Assembly (NCBI RefSeq): GCF_003448965.1
Contig: NZ_QRGC01000010.1
Location: 1-64,000, forward strand
DNA from: Oceanicella sp. SM1341
Lineage (GTDB): Bacteria > Pseudomonadota > Alphaproteobacteria > Rhodobacterales > Rhodobacteraceae
Reading direction: 5' to 3'
DNA: 64,000 nucleotides
Shown here: positions 1 to 7,485 of the stretch, piece after piece
How the letters are laid out: every line of letters begins with the position of its first letter
How positions within the stretch are numbered: position 1 is the stretch's first letter
Made by a program: the position numbers and the translations under genes
Notes under the pieces: model-generated
The model's input: only the letters and a program-made list of their open reading frames with translations
What the model was told of the DNA's origin: nothing
Database searches by the model: none

Positions 1-122
1 TTTATCAACTATAGTATGTAAATGAGCCGCTGGGGAGTGAGGGATTCCCCGCTATCCGGTTGGTCCGAATAGAGAAGTCGTAGTTCTGGCGCGCGCGCCG
101 GGCCGGATGGGAGGTGATCTGC

Positions 123-371
123 ATGATCACCGCCCGACAATCGCGGGCCGCGCGTGCGCTTCTTGGATGGACACAGGAGCAGCTTGCGGATGAGGCCCGG
201 GTATCTTTGACCGCGCTCAAGCGCCTCGAATCCGAAAGCGGACTCGAGGTTTACGAGACCACGCGCGATCAGGTTCGACGGGCTTTTGAAGCGAATGGCA
301 TTCTGCTCCTGAACTCCGACCAGGGGATAGGAGTGATGCATGTTCAGGCGAAGGCCGTCCCGAAGGGCTGA
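123..371 (+). CDS. XRE-family helix-turn-helix regulator (small)
   Basis: This 82-residue protein is almost entirely a Cro/CI-type helix-turn-helix. Residues about 4-35 carry the pattern ARALLGWTQEQLA...VSLTALKRLE, typical of the recognition helices of XRE repressors. The ATG at 123 is preferred over the in-frame GTG at 114 because a GGAGGT Shine-Dalgarno at 110-115 is ideally spaced for it. Small XRE proteins at the edge of conjugative elements usually repress transfer or excision genes. That role is inferred from its position ahead of the replication and transfer genes. The operator and target are not visible. Confidence 0.75.
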   Translation: MITARQSRAARALLGWTQEQLADEARVSLTALKRLESESGLEVYETTRDQVRRAFEANGILLLNSDQGIGVMHVQAKAVPKG

Positions 372-464
372 GTTTTCCGGCACGTCTCTCCGAAGAGGGA
401 TGTCCGCCGTCGCCATGCTCACAAGAAGATCGAACAACCGTGTTAAACATGCTGGCAAACCGCA

Positions 465-740
465 ATGGGGTTGCGCGTGAGAAGAGGCGAATTGCAGGAT
501 GTACCGCCGCAAGGGGCCGTGGTGACGGATTATGACCGTTGTCACATGACGCAGTATATGCGTTTGCTCGATGCTGCAGGCGAAGGCGCGAGTTGGCAGG
601 AGGCCGCGCAGATCATCCTGGGGCTCGATACGCAGAAAGAGCCTGAGCGGGCGCGCCTGGTCCACGACGCCCATCTTGAACGCGCTCGCTGGCTGAGTTC
701 CGAGGGCTATCGGCAATTGGCCGCGGGGCGCACCGGCTGA
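465..740 (+). CDS. DUF2285-type small DNA-binding protein
   Basis: This 91-residue protein has the core TDYDRCHMTQYMRLLDAAGE, then a helical segment with QEAAQIILGLD and HDAHLERARWLSSEGYRQL near the C-terminus. The pattern matches the short DUF2285 (RovC-like DNA-binding) proteins that sit upstream of repA in alphaproteobacterial conjugative elements. The family assignment is from pattern memory, and the regulatory role is inferred. ATG 465 is used; GTG codons at 519 or 522, preceded by AAGGGG, are alternatives that keep the conserved core. A perfect hairpin follows the stop codon. Confidence 0.6.
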   Translation: MGLRVRRGELQDVPPQGAVVTDYDRCHMTQYMRLLDAAGEGASWQEAAQIILGLDTQKEPERARLVHDAHLERARWLSSEGYRQLAAGRTG

Positions 741-743
741 GAA

Positions 744-766
744 GGTGATGCGTCCCACGCATCACC
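744..766. promoter_or_regulatory. Perfect 10-bp inverted repeat between two DUF2285-type genes
   Basis: GGTGATGCGT and ACGCATCACC form a perfect 10-bp stem around a 3-base CCC loop. No T-run follows, so a classical Rho-independent terminator is unlikely. It lies 4 bases after the stop of the small DUF2285 gene and about 80 bases before the next gene. An operator for one of the neighbouring regulators, or an mRNA processing or attenuation hairpin, are the plausible readings. Confidence 0.55.
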
Positions 767-846
767 TGATGCCTTGGGGCGGACTTCCCAAGTGATTGAT
801 CTCCCGGAATCCTTTCCTGAGATCAACCCAGGGGAGAGGCGATGCC

Positions 847-1621
847 ATGCAACCCGACCGCTCGAATTGGCGTGACCAGGCGGCCTATGACTATCTCGAT
901 GATCTGGCCGCGCCGGAACTCGGCTGGGAATGCCTGCGCCGCAATCCCGAGTATCAAGATGACTATGCAGAACTTGCAGGGGGACCACCTGAGAGGGCTG
1001 ACCTGAGGGATCAGGTCGGCCGTCGATGGGGTCTGTGCTTTCCCGATACGGCCCGGTCTGAGCGCGACTGTCGCCGAGATATTCTGGCGCCCCGAAATCG
1101 ATACCAGCGCCGTGATCCTCGCGGTTGCCCCGGAGGCGCTGGCTGAAGAGTCAGACGCCCCCGGTAGTGAAGTAGTCGCCCCGACGGGCAGGGCGTCCCC
1201 CATTGGCAAGCACCTGCGCCACAGGCTGCCGGACGGGACATACCTGCATCTCGTCGCTCCCCTGAAAGACCGTGGTCGGCTTGTTGCCACTGTTCCTCTC
1301 GGCCCCGAAGGCCTTGATCGCATCGAGGCGATCCAGCGGCTGTTGGCGGATCAGCATCGACGTCGTTCAATCCCCCGCGACACCCGCCTGACCGCGCAGC
1401 AGAAAGCACGCCTGCGGCGGGTCCTCCAGGCCTCCGACGCCGCCTTCGACGGCGCGACCCAGAAGCAGATCGCCGAGGTGCTGTTCCGGACCGGTCACCT
1501 GGACCGCGATGAATGGCAGGTCTCCTCGGCCCGTTTTGCCGTCTCCAGCCTCCTCCGCGAGGGGCGTGATCTGATCGCAGGCGGCTATCGCAAGCTCCTG
1601 CGTCACCAGCGCCGCCTCTAG
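847..1621 (+). pseudogene. Frameshifted DUF6499-DUF2285 regulator
   Basis: Two reading frames together make one protein of the kind usually encoded here. Frame one, from ATG 847 after GGGGAGAGG, gives the DUF6499-like N-terminus (NWRDQAAYDYLDDL, then WECLRRNPEYQDDY and WGLCFPD). Near 1057-1066 the homology moves to the next frame (ATVAEIFWRPEIDTSAVILA), which continues through the DUF2285 part (LVAPLKDRGRLVATVPLGPE ... RFAVSSLLREGRDLIAGGYR) to the TAG at 1619. A single-base indel around 1060 explains this. Either the gene is inactivated or the sequence has an error there. An independent C-terminal product from GTG 1112 is possible. Intact versions are thought to be regulators of conjugative elements. 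Confidence 0.7.
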
Positions 1622-1700
1622 GCCGGCGATCCCGCGCCGCGGTGTGCGAATTTATCCCTGCCAACTCCCCACTGCATCTGACCGGGCGCGCTTCGCCATC

Positions 1701-1738
1701 GTGACCGTCATCAGCCGCTGTTTCGCGGCACTGGTCAC
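1701..1738. promoter_or_regulatory. Nested inverted repeats upstream of the AlpA-like gene
   Basis: GTGACC at 1701 is matched by GGTCAC at 1733. Nested inside, GCCGC (1714-1718) pairs with GCGGC (1725-1729). The structure lies about 20 bases before the start of the AlpA-like gene, after the GC-rich end of the frameshifted gene. It could be an operator or a 5' UTR hairpin of the repA operon. The arms are short and the site is only a candidate. Confidence 0.35.
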
Positions 1739-1758
1739 ACACAGCAGGGAGACGCCCG

Positions 1759-2040
1759 ATGTCCGCCATCTCAACCGAACTTCCCCCGCGCTATCTGCGC
1801 ACCAAGGAAGCCGCCCAGTTCCTGAGCCTGTCCGCTCGCACTTTGGAGAAGCACAGGACCTACGGCACCGGTCCCGCCTACCACAAGCTGGGCGGACGTG
1901 TGGTCTACGCGATCGAGGACCTGCAGGCCTGGGTCGGACGCGGCGCTGTCACCTCGACCTCCGATCCGCGCGGACAGGTGCTGCCGGCGAAACGCCACAC
2001 GCTCGCCAATCTCCAGCAGCCCGACCGCTTCGTTCGCTGA
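1759..2040 (+). CDS. AlpA/excisionase-like helix-turn-helix protein
   Basis: This 93-residue protein has a MerR/HTH_17-type winged helix: YLRTKEAAQFLSLSARTLEKHR followed by a short wing around GPAYHKLGGRVVYAIEDLQAWV. Proteins of this type act as small DNA-binding regulators or recombination directionality factors on phages and conjugative elements. It is followed 18 bases later by repA, the usual order in this element family. The start after GCAGGGAGACGCCCG has a good Shine-Dalgarno. Control of repA or of excision is inferred from position; no integrase is present in the window to pair it with. Confidence 0.8.
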   Translation: MSAISTELPPRYLRTKEAAQFLSLSARTLEKHRTYGTGPAYHKLGGRVVYAIEDLQAWVGRGAVTSTSDPRGQVLPAKRHTLANLQQPDRFVR

Positions 2041-2058
2041 CGTAGCGGCAATGCCGTC

Positions 2059-3231
2059 ATGACCGATGGACGCAAACCCCGCTCCGAGCGTGGGCAGCTC
2101 GATCTGTTCCGCGCGCTGCCCGGTGACTTCGCCCCCAGAGATGCGCAGGACCTCATGGCCTATCCCTTCTTCTCCCTCGCCAAGTCGAAGCGCGTTGCGC
2201 CGATCGACTTTGCCACTGGCAGCGTCAGCATCCGGGTCGAGGCGGTTCCCGATCACGGCATGGCCACGATCTGGGATGCCGACATCCTGATCTGGGCGGC
2301 CAGCCAGATCGTCGAGGCGCGTGACGCGGGTCTGCGCACCTCCCGGCTGATGGCCGCCACCCCATACGAGATTCTCACCTATGTCGGCCGCGGGACCAGT
2401 TCGCGGGACTATCAGCGCCTGAAGGCGGCGTTGGATCGTCTGCAGTCGACGACGATCTCCACCTCCATCCGGCAGCCGGCGGAAGGGCGCCGGCACCGCT
2501 TCTCCTGGATCAACGAATGGCAGGAGCGCAGCGACAGTGACGGGCGCCCGGACGGCATCGAACTGATTGTGCCCGACTGGTTCTACCAGGCCGTGCTCGA
2601 CAATGCGCTCATCCTCACCATTGACCGGGCGTATTTCGACCTGACCGGCGGGCTCGACCGCTGGCTGTATCGCCTGGTGCGCAAGCACGGTGGCCGGCAG
2701 CGGGATGGCTGGCGTTTCGACTTCCATCATCTTCACCAGAAGTCCGGGGCACTGTCGCCCTTCAAGCGGTTTGCCTTCGAGCTTCGCGACATCATCCGGC
2801 GGCAGCCGCTGCCGGGATACACGCTCTTTCTCGAAACTGAAGTTGGTGGCCGCAGGTTGCTGGCCTTCGAGCCTGCGCCGGGCTGTGGAAAACCTGTGAA
2901 TGCGCTCGTGCTATCGGGAACCCGGACTATCGTGCCATCAGGAACCGGGGTCTCGTGCTATCAGGAACCCAAACAGGGTGTAACGCACAGAAGTAAAAGT
3001 GGAATTCGCGCCCTTAACTTAGAATCTAACGAAGAATCTAACTTTGAAGAGCGCGCGGATGGCGTGGAAAACACCATTCGCGGTGCAGCCGGGAAGCTTC
3101 GAAAGGCTGCGAACCCGGACGCATCGAGCATGCCTGGTGCTGCCGGATCGCTCCCGGACAGCCCCGCCTCCGACACGGTCCGTCGCCCAGCCTTGGCACG
3201 CCTGCCACTCGATCCTCCGGGAGGCCGGTGA
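2059..3231 (+). CDS. repA: Replication initiator protein A (RPA family)
   Basis: This 390-residue protein matches the RepA/RPA family of alphaproteobacterial plasmids and conjugative elements. The conserved core runs from about residue 10 (GQLDLFRALPGDFAPRDAQD) through the winged-helix region (TPYEILTYVGR, ISTSIRQ, FDLTGGLDRWLYRLVRKHGG) to about residue 285. The family binds iterons to start replication, either of a plasmid or of an excised circle. The last 110 residues are low-complexity and are encoded over iteron-like repeats and an AT-rich stretch, so the 3' end of the gene may be the origin. The stop overlaps the start of the DUF2840 gene. The ParA ATPase that usually follows is absent. 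Confidence 0.9.
   Translation: MTDGRKPRSERGQLDLFRALPGDFAPRDAQDLMAYPFFSLAKSKRVAPIDFATGSVSIRVEAVPDHGMATIWDADILIWAASQIVEARDAGLRTSRLMAATPYEILTYVGRGTSSRDYQRLKAALDRLQSTTISTSIRQPAEGRRHRFSWINEWQERSDSDGRPDGIELIVPDWFYQAVLDNALILTIDRAYFDLTGGLDRWLYRLVRKHGGRQRDGWRFDFHHLHQKSGALSPFKRFAFELRDIIRRQPLPGYTLFLETEVGGRRLLAFEPAPGCGKPVNALVLSGTRTIVPSGTGVSCYQEPKQGVTHRSKSGIRALNLESNEESNFEERADGVENTIRGAAGKLRKAANPDASSMPGAAGSLPDSPASDTVRRPALARLPLDPPGGR
2907..2970 (+). repeat. Three iteron-like direct repeats inside repA (candidate oriV)
   Basis: Three near-identical 16-17 bp units lie in tandem: CGTGCTATCGGGAACCC at 2907, CGTGCCATCAGGAACC at 2931 and CGTGCTATCAGGAACCC at 2954. The period is 23-24 bases, about two helical turns, as for iterons. 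The encoded peptides differ between units because the period is not always a multiple of three, so the repeat is conserved as DNA rather than as protein. An AT-rich stretch with a repeated AGAATCTAAC follows at about 2985-3050 and could be the melting region. Function as RepA binding sites is inferred. Confidence 0.65.
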
Positions 3232-3752
3232 TGAGCATCATTCTGGGGCCAGACAATTCGTCTGGGACTGTGGGTTACTCTTTCCGCTTCGATGGCATGA
3301 CCCGTGTCGAATTGATCTGGCTGGAGAAGCGGACCGAGTTCTGGATCCGGTTCGGCAATGGGGCAGGGGAGCAGGTCCTGGACCGCAGCCGCCGCATTGT
3401 CTTCTTCCGTCCCGGCTCCGTGTTTGCCTTCGTCCGCTGGGTGGCGAATGACTATGGAACCGTCGTCTCGCGCATCGACATCGTGCGGACGATGGCGCCC
3501 GGCCGTTCCTATCAGACGCTGCCCTTCGTGCGCCCAGGTGGCGAGATTTTGTTGAAAATCGAAGGCTGGCCCCAGGTCGAGAAGGTCCTCCGCCATATCG
3601 ATGCCATCGAGGGTCTCGGCATCGATGCCGCCGACGTCGATCCCGATCACTGGTGCCATGTCGCCCACTGGATGAAGGCGGGCGAAGCGCCGCGACCCTA
3701 TACGGCGGAACGCCATGCCGCATGGCTCCGGCGCCGGGAGATCGGAAAATGA
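3231..3752 (+). CDS. DUF2840 family protein
   Basis: This protein of about 173 residues has a pattern recognised as DUF2840: RVELIWLEKRTEFWIRFG, then RIVFFRPGSVFAFVRWVANDYGT and PLPFVRPGGEILL-like segments, ending DPDHWCHVAHWMKAG. It is a standard member of the repA-traF interval of Tn4371-like elements; its biochemical role is unknown. The ATG at 3231 overlaps the repA stop and is preferred to GTG 3228. Its own stop overlaps the next start (ATGA), so it is translationally coupled to the S26 peptidase. No signal peptide is seen. Confidence 0.85.
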   Translation: MSIILGPDNSSGTVGYSFRFDGMTRVELIWLEKRTEFWIRFGNGAGEQVLDRSRRIVFFRPGSVFAFVRWVANDYGTVVSRIDIVRTMAPGRSYQTLPFVRPGGEILLKIEGWPQVEKVLRHIDAIEGLGIDAADVDPDHWCHVAHWMKAGEAPRPYTAERHAAWLRRREIGK

Positions 3753-4291
3753 CCCGTGCCCGCTACATCATGGCGACGGTCGGGGCGCTCGCTACCGTCA
3801 TCGCCGGCAGCATGCCGGCTGCGCCACGGCTGGTCTGGAACGCCTCGGCCAGCGTGCCGATTGGTTTCTACACCATCGCGCCGGCGGACCGGCTCAAGGT
3901 GCCAGATCTGGTCGCCGTCATGCCGCCCGAACCCTTTGCAGGTTTCATGGTCGCGCGCGGCTATGTCGGTCGCGATGTGCCGATCCTGAAGCGCGTCATC
4001 GGGCTGCCGGGACAACGGGTCTGCCGTGACGGGGCCGCGATCACCGTCGATGGCAGACACCTGGGGGAGGCGCGAGAGCGCGACAGCCAGGGCCGCGATC
4101 TTCCCGTCTGGCAGGGCTGCCGCACCATCGTAGAGGGCGAGGTCTTCCTGATGAACCCGGCGGTCTCTGACAGCTTCGATGGCCGCTACTTCGGTCCGTT
4201 CCCCACCTCGGCGGTGATCGGCCGGGCCAGTCCACTGTTCACCGACGGGGGTGGCGATGGCCGCCTCGTCTGGCACGCGCCGGAGCGATGA
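3749..4291 (+). CDS. traF: S26-family signal peptidase, TraF type
   Basis: This 180-residue protein has an N-terminal hydrophobic segment (about residues 6-24), the serine nucleophile motif SVPIGFY (Ser35) and the lysine general base in ILKRVIGLPGQ (Lys81). A later EGEVFLMNPAVSDSFDGRYF segment is characteristic of TraF/LepB-like peptidases. In RP4-type systems TraF processes and cyclises the TrbC pilin, and trbC lies downstream at 19.7 kb. It acts in the inner membrane with a periplasmic active site. The ATG at 3749 overlaps the DUF2840 stop; the longer frame upstream has no support. Confidence 0.9.
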   Translation: MTRARYIMATVGALATVIAGSMPAAPRLVWNASASVPIGFYTIAPADRLKVPDLVAVMPPEPFAGFMVARGYVGRDVPILKRVIGLPGQRVCRDGAAITVDGRHLGEARERDSQGRDLPVWQGCRTIVEGEVFLMNPAVSDSFDGRYFGPFPTSAVIGRASPLFTDGGGDGRLVWHAPER

Positions 4292-4357
4292 CGCGCGCTT
4301 ATGGCGGGACGTGCCAGCGGCCTGCCTCCCATTCACCGCATGAGGAAGGAGCTTCCA

Positions 4358-4693
4358 ATGCCACAGATCGGCCAATTTACACGCACCCCGTCCGGCTATT
4401 CCGGACAACTTCGCACGCTCTCTCTGGACCTGGAGCTGACCTTTGTTTCAACCGATAACGTCGATTCCGACAAAGCTCCCGCCTATCGCATTCATCTCGG
4501 TGACGAGGATGGTCCGGAGGTTGGCGCGGGCTGGAAACACACCGGCGAAACCGCAGGGGCTTTCGTTTCGGTCCTGCTCGATGATCCGGTTTTCCAGCAT
4601 CCGATCCGCGCCCGCCTGTTCCAGTCGGATGAGGAGGGCAGGGCATGGGGGCTGCACTGGACCCGCCCTAAGAAACGCGACGAGCAGGACTGA
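4358..4693 (+). CDS. DUF736 family protein
   Basis: This 111-residue protein begins MPQIGQFTRTPSGYSGQLRT and ends with GLHWTRPKKRDEQ, the recognisable DUF736 pattern. The family is found almost only in conjugative elements, between the S26 peptidase and the relaxase, and no activity is established. The start at 4358 has a strong AGGAAGGAG ribosome site at 4343-4351, so the upstream in-frame extension is rejected. It is followed two bases later by the transglycosylase. Confidence 0.88.
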   Translation: MPQIGQFTRTPSGYSGQLRTLSLDLELTFVSTDNVDSDKAPAYRIHLGDEDGPEVGAGWKHTGETAGAFVSVLLDDPVFQHPIRARLFQSDEEGRAWGLHWTRPKKRDEQD

Positions 4694-4695
4694 CC

Positions 4696-5460
4696 ATGAT
4701 CATGTCCTGCACCCGTCCCGCCTCGGGGAGCGGTGGCATCTGCCACCGCATTCTCCTCCTTCTTCTTTCCGGCCTCCTCATCCCGGTCACCGCCACGCAG
4801 CCGCTCTTGGCGCAAACCGCTGTGTCCGAACACGCAATCGCCGTGCATCCCTACGCCGCCCAGGTCACCGAGGCATCGCAGCGCTTCGGCATACCGACGA
4901 CCTGGATCATGGCCGTGATGCGGGCAGAGAGCGCGGGCGATCTGCGTGCGGTTTCTTCCGCGGGTGCGATGGGGCTGATGCAGGTAATGCCCGACACCTG
5001 GGCCGGGCTGCGCATCCGTCATGGTCTTGGCCGAGACCCTTACGATCCGCGTGACAACATCCTCGCGGGCACGGCCTATCTGCGCGAGATGTGGGATCGC
5101 TATGGCGATGTCGCGGCGATGCTGGCGGCCTATAACGCCGGTCCCGCCCGCTACGACGAATACCGCTTGGCGGATCGTCCGTTGCCGGCCGAGACGCGCG
5201 CCTATGTCGCTGCGCTTGCACCCGTGCTGCTTGGCGAGCGGCCATCGGGCACCACCATCACTGCAGTCCGGCCGCTCGATTGGCGTGAGGCGGCGCTCTT
5301 CATCAGCCGCGAAGACCGCGCGTCTGCGACCGATCCTGTGTCGCCTCACCGCACCGTCGGCGGCTCTGCTACACCCGTCCCGGCGGTGCCGCAGGCGGGC
5401 ATCACCCCGCAGCCTGAGGGCCTCTTTGTCCAGCGGGAGACTGGTGAGGTCCAGCCATGA
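4696..5460 (+). CDS. Conjugation-associated lytic transglycosylase (SLT domain)
   Basis: This 254-residue protein has an N-terminal hydrophobic export signal (about residues 17-40, ending near LLAQ). An SLT domain covers about residues 50-165: the catalytic glutamate in MRAESAGD (Glu78), then SSAGAMGLMQVMPDTW and AAYNAGPARYDEY. It should open the peptidoglycan in the periplasm for the Trb channel, the role of TrbN/VirB1. The C-terminal 80 residues are proline-rich and unassigned. The position between DUF736 and the relaxase is the usual one. Confidence 0.92.
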   Translation: MIMSCTRPASGSGGICHRILLLLLSGLLIPVTATQPLLAQTAVSEHAIAVHPYAAQVTEASQRFGIPTTWIMAVMRAESAGDLRAVSSAGAMGLMQVMPDTWAGLRIRHGLGRDPYDPRDNILAGTAYLREMWDRYGDVAAMLAAYNAGPARYDEYRLADRPLPAETRAYVAALAPVLLGERPSGTTITAVRPLDWREAALFISREDRASATDPVSPHRTVGGSATPVPAVPQAGITPQPEGLFVQRETGEVQP

Positions 5461-5703
5461 CCCGGGAGATCGCACTTCGCGCTCCATCGTACTCTGGCGT
5501 GCTTTTGTGGGGGCGGGTGGTGGTGGCGGGCACCACGACCGAAGGATGGCAGGATAAAAGGGCGCACGGTGCGCGTCGGTTGGGTGGTTGTTTTTGTTCA
5601 TGTTTTCGCCGCGCTCCGCACCGTGTGGCGCGTGGGCGCACCGTGCGAGATGTGCCTAACACTCTGATATTCAGTGCGGTTTCGCACTGTGTGGGGAACT
5701 CGC
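5461..5703. other. Candidate oriT/regulatory region upstream of the relaxase
   Basis: This non-coding interval between transglycosylase and relaxase is rich in dyads built on one theme. GCGCAC-G-GTGCGC at 5562-5574 is a perfect palindrome. GCGCAC-C-GTGCGA at 5636-5648 is nearly the same, 74 bases away. A 7-bp stem CAGTGCG/CGCACTG with a 4-base loop is at 5672-5689. A short pyrimidine/T-rich run lies around 5583-5606. This position is where oriT and relaxosome operators commonly lie, but no nic core is recognised. A small open frame crossing the interval has no family resemblance. Confidence 0.45.
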
Positions 5704-7458
5704 ATGCCCGATGATCGTGAGTTCCGCATCCGCCCGGGGCGTATCCGCTCGACCCGGGCGCAGCAGGCCCGTCCCTTTGTCGCACAGGCCCTGGCTGCGG
5801 CGAAAAAGGCCGGGGGTGGTGACTCGCGGGCCAGGCACGTCACTCGGGGCAATCGGTCCCGCTTCGGGCGCGGTCAACGCGCCAGCATTCAGGCCAATCG
5901 CCTCATCACCGCCCGCACGCGCGGCGCGGTGGTCAAGGCGCGTGTAGTCCGGCACAGCGGGACGTCCGCGCCTCTCGCAGCCCACCTCGATTACCTGCGC
6001 CGGGACGGCGTGACCCGGGACGGGGAAAAGGCCAGGCTTTTCGGGCCGGGAACGGAGGATGCCGATGGCCGGGCCTTTGCCGAGCGGTGTCGCGATGACC
6101 GTCATCATTTCCGCTTCATCGTCTCGCCCGACGACGCGCCGGACATGTCCGACCTGCAATCCTTCACCCGCGATCTCGTCGGGCGGATGGAGCAGGATCT
6201 CGGGACGTCTCTTGACTGGGTCGGCGTCGACCACTGGAACACCGCCCATCCGCATGTCCATCTGATCGTTCGGGGCGTACGCGACGACGGCCAGGATCTC
6301 GTGATCTCGCGGGACTACATCAAAGAGGGAATGCGCGACAGGGCACGGGATATCATCACCCAGGAACTGGGCCCGCGCAGCGATCTCGACATCCGCCGGA
6401 CGCTTGAACGTCAGATCGGGGCAGAGCGTTGGACGCAGCTCGATCGACAGTTGCTGCGGGATGCGGGGCGTTCGCGCATCCTTGACCTGGCGCCGGATAC
6501 GGATCGGCAGCCGGACGCGTTGCACGCGCTGAAGGTCGGGCGTCTGCGCCGGCTGGAAATGCTCGGCGTCGCCGACCAGATCGGACAGTCGCAATGGCGC
6601 ATCAGGGACGATGCCGAAGCGGTCCTGCGCGAGATGGGGGAGCGTGGCGACATCATCAAGCGGATGCATCGGGCTCTGACGGAACGGGGGATCGAGCGCG
6701 GGTCCTCGAGTTTCGTCCTTGCCGCGGAGAGCCTCGATGTTCCTGTCATCGGCCGTCTGGTCCAGCGGGGTCTCGATGACGAGCTGAAGGGGACGGCCTA
6801 TGCCGTCGTCGATGGTGTCGATGGCCGGAGTCACCATATCCGATTGCCTCATCTCGACGCCGCCGGCGACAGCGCCCCAGGCTCTATCGTGGAGCTCCGT
6901 GCCTATGATGACGCGCGTGGCCAGCGTCGCGTCGCACTGGCGGCCCGGTCCGACCTGGACCTTGCCGCGCAGGTCTCCGCGTCGGGGGCCACCTGGCTCG
7001 ACCGGCAGGCCATCGCGCGCGACCCGCTCGCTCTGTCGGACCAGGGCTTCGGTGCCGAGGTCCGGCAGGCCCTGGAAGCCCGGGCCGAGCACCTGATCAC
7101 GGAAGGGCTAGGAGAGCGGCGGGACGGCAGGGTGATCTTTGCCCGGCGCCTGCTCGGGACCTTGCGCGACCGGGAGTTGCAGGCGGTTGGCATGCAGCTC
7201 TCGGCGGAAACCGGGTTGCCGTTCAACAAGGCGGATTCGGGTGACTACGTCAGCGGCATCTATCGCCAGCGTCTCGCGCTGGCTTCGGGCCGTTTTGCCA
7301 TGATCGAGGGCTATGGAACTGACGGCGCGCTTGGGTTCCAGCTCGTGCCCTGGTCTCCGTCTCTCGAAAAGCACCTCGGCCGGGATGTCACCGGCGTCGC
7401 GCGCGGGGACAGCGGAGTGGACTGGGACTTTGGCCGCAAGCGCGGCCTCGGCCTCTGA
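5704..7458 (+). CDS. VirD2-type relaxase with DUF3363
   Basis: This 584-residue protein is a conjugative relaxase. The N-terminal domain has an early RRDGVTRDG segment and the metal-binding histidine cluster in DHWNTAHPHVHLIVRG (His182, 184, 186). The remainder (about residues 250-584), with RLRRLEMLGVADQIGQSQWR and the C-terminal PWSPSLEKHLGRDV, matches DUF3363, which accompanies relaxases in this element family. It should nick oriT and pilot the strand to TraG. The ATG at 5704 follows GGGGAA and is preferred over the in-frame GTG upstream. The candidate nucleophile tyrosine was not resolved. Confidence 0.93.
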   Translation: MPDDREFRIRPGRIRSTRAQQARPFVAQALAAAKKAGGGDSRARHVTRGNRSRFGRGQRASIQANRLITARTRGAVVKARVVRHSGTSAPLAAHLDYLRRDGVTRDGEKARLFGPGTEDADGRAFAERCRDDRHHFRFIVSPDDAPDMSDLQSFTRDLVGRMEQDLGTSLDWVGVDHWNTAHPHVHLIVRGVRDDGQDLVISRDYIKEGMRDRARDIITQELGPRSDLDIRRTLERQIGAERWTQLDRQLLRDAGRSRILDLAPDTDRQPDALHALKVGRLRRLEMLGVADQIGQSQWRIRDDAEAVLREMGERGDIIKRMHRALTERGIERGSSSFVLAAESLDVPVIGRLVQRGLDDELKGTAYAVVDGVDGRSHHIRLPHLDAAGDSAPGSIVELRAYDDARGQRRVALAARSDLDLAAQVSASGATWLDRQAIARDPLALSDQGFGAEVRQALEARAEHLITEGLGERRDGRVIFARRLLGTLRDRELQAVGMQLSAETGLPFNKADSGDYVSGIYRQRLALASGRFAMIEGYGTDGALGFQLVPWSPSLEKHLGRDVTGVARGDSGVDWDFGRKRGLGL

Positions 7459-7485
7459 TCAACACACCGGAAAGGAGCGACAGTC

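Noticed and set aside
1011-1769. Minus-strand 252-codon open frame opposite the DUF2285-type gene
   Set aside because: Low-complexity Arg/Gly/Pro-rich product with no family pattern; it is the GC-rich antisense of a recognised gene.
5457-5714. 85-codon frame between transglycosylase and relaxase
   Set aside because: Basic, low-complexity product without family; the interval is better explained by palindromic DNA sites.
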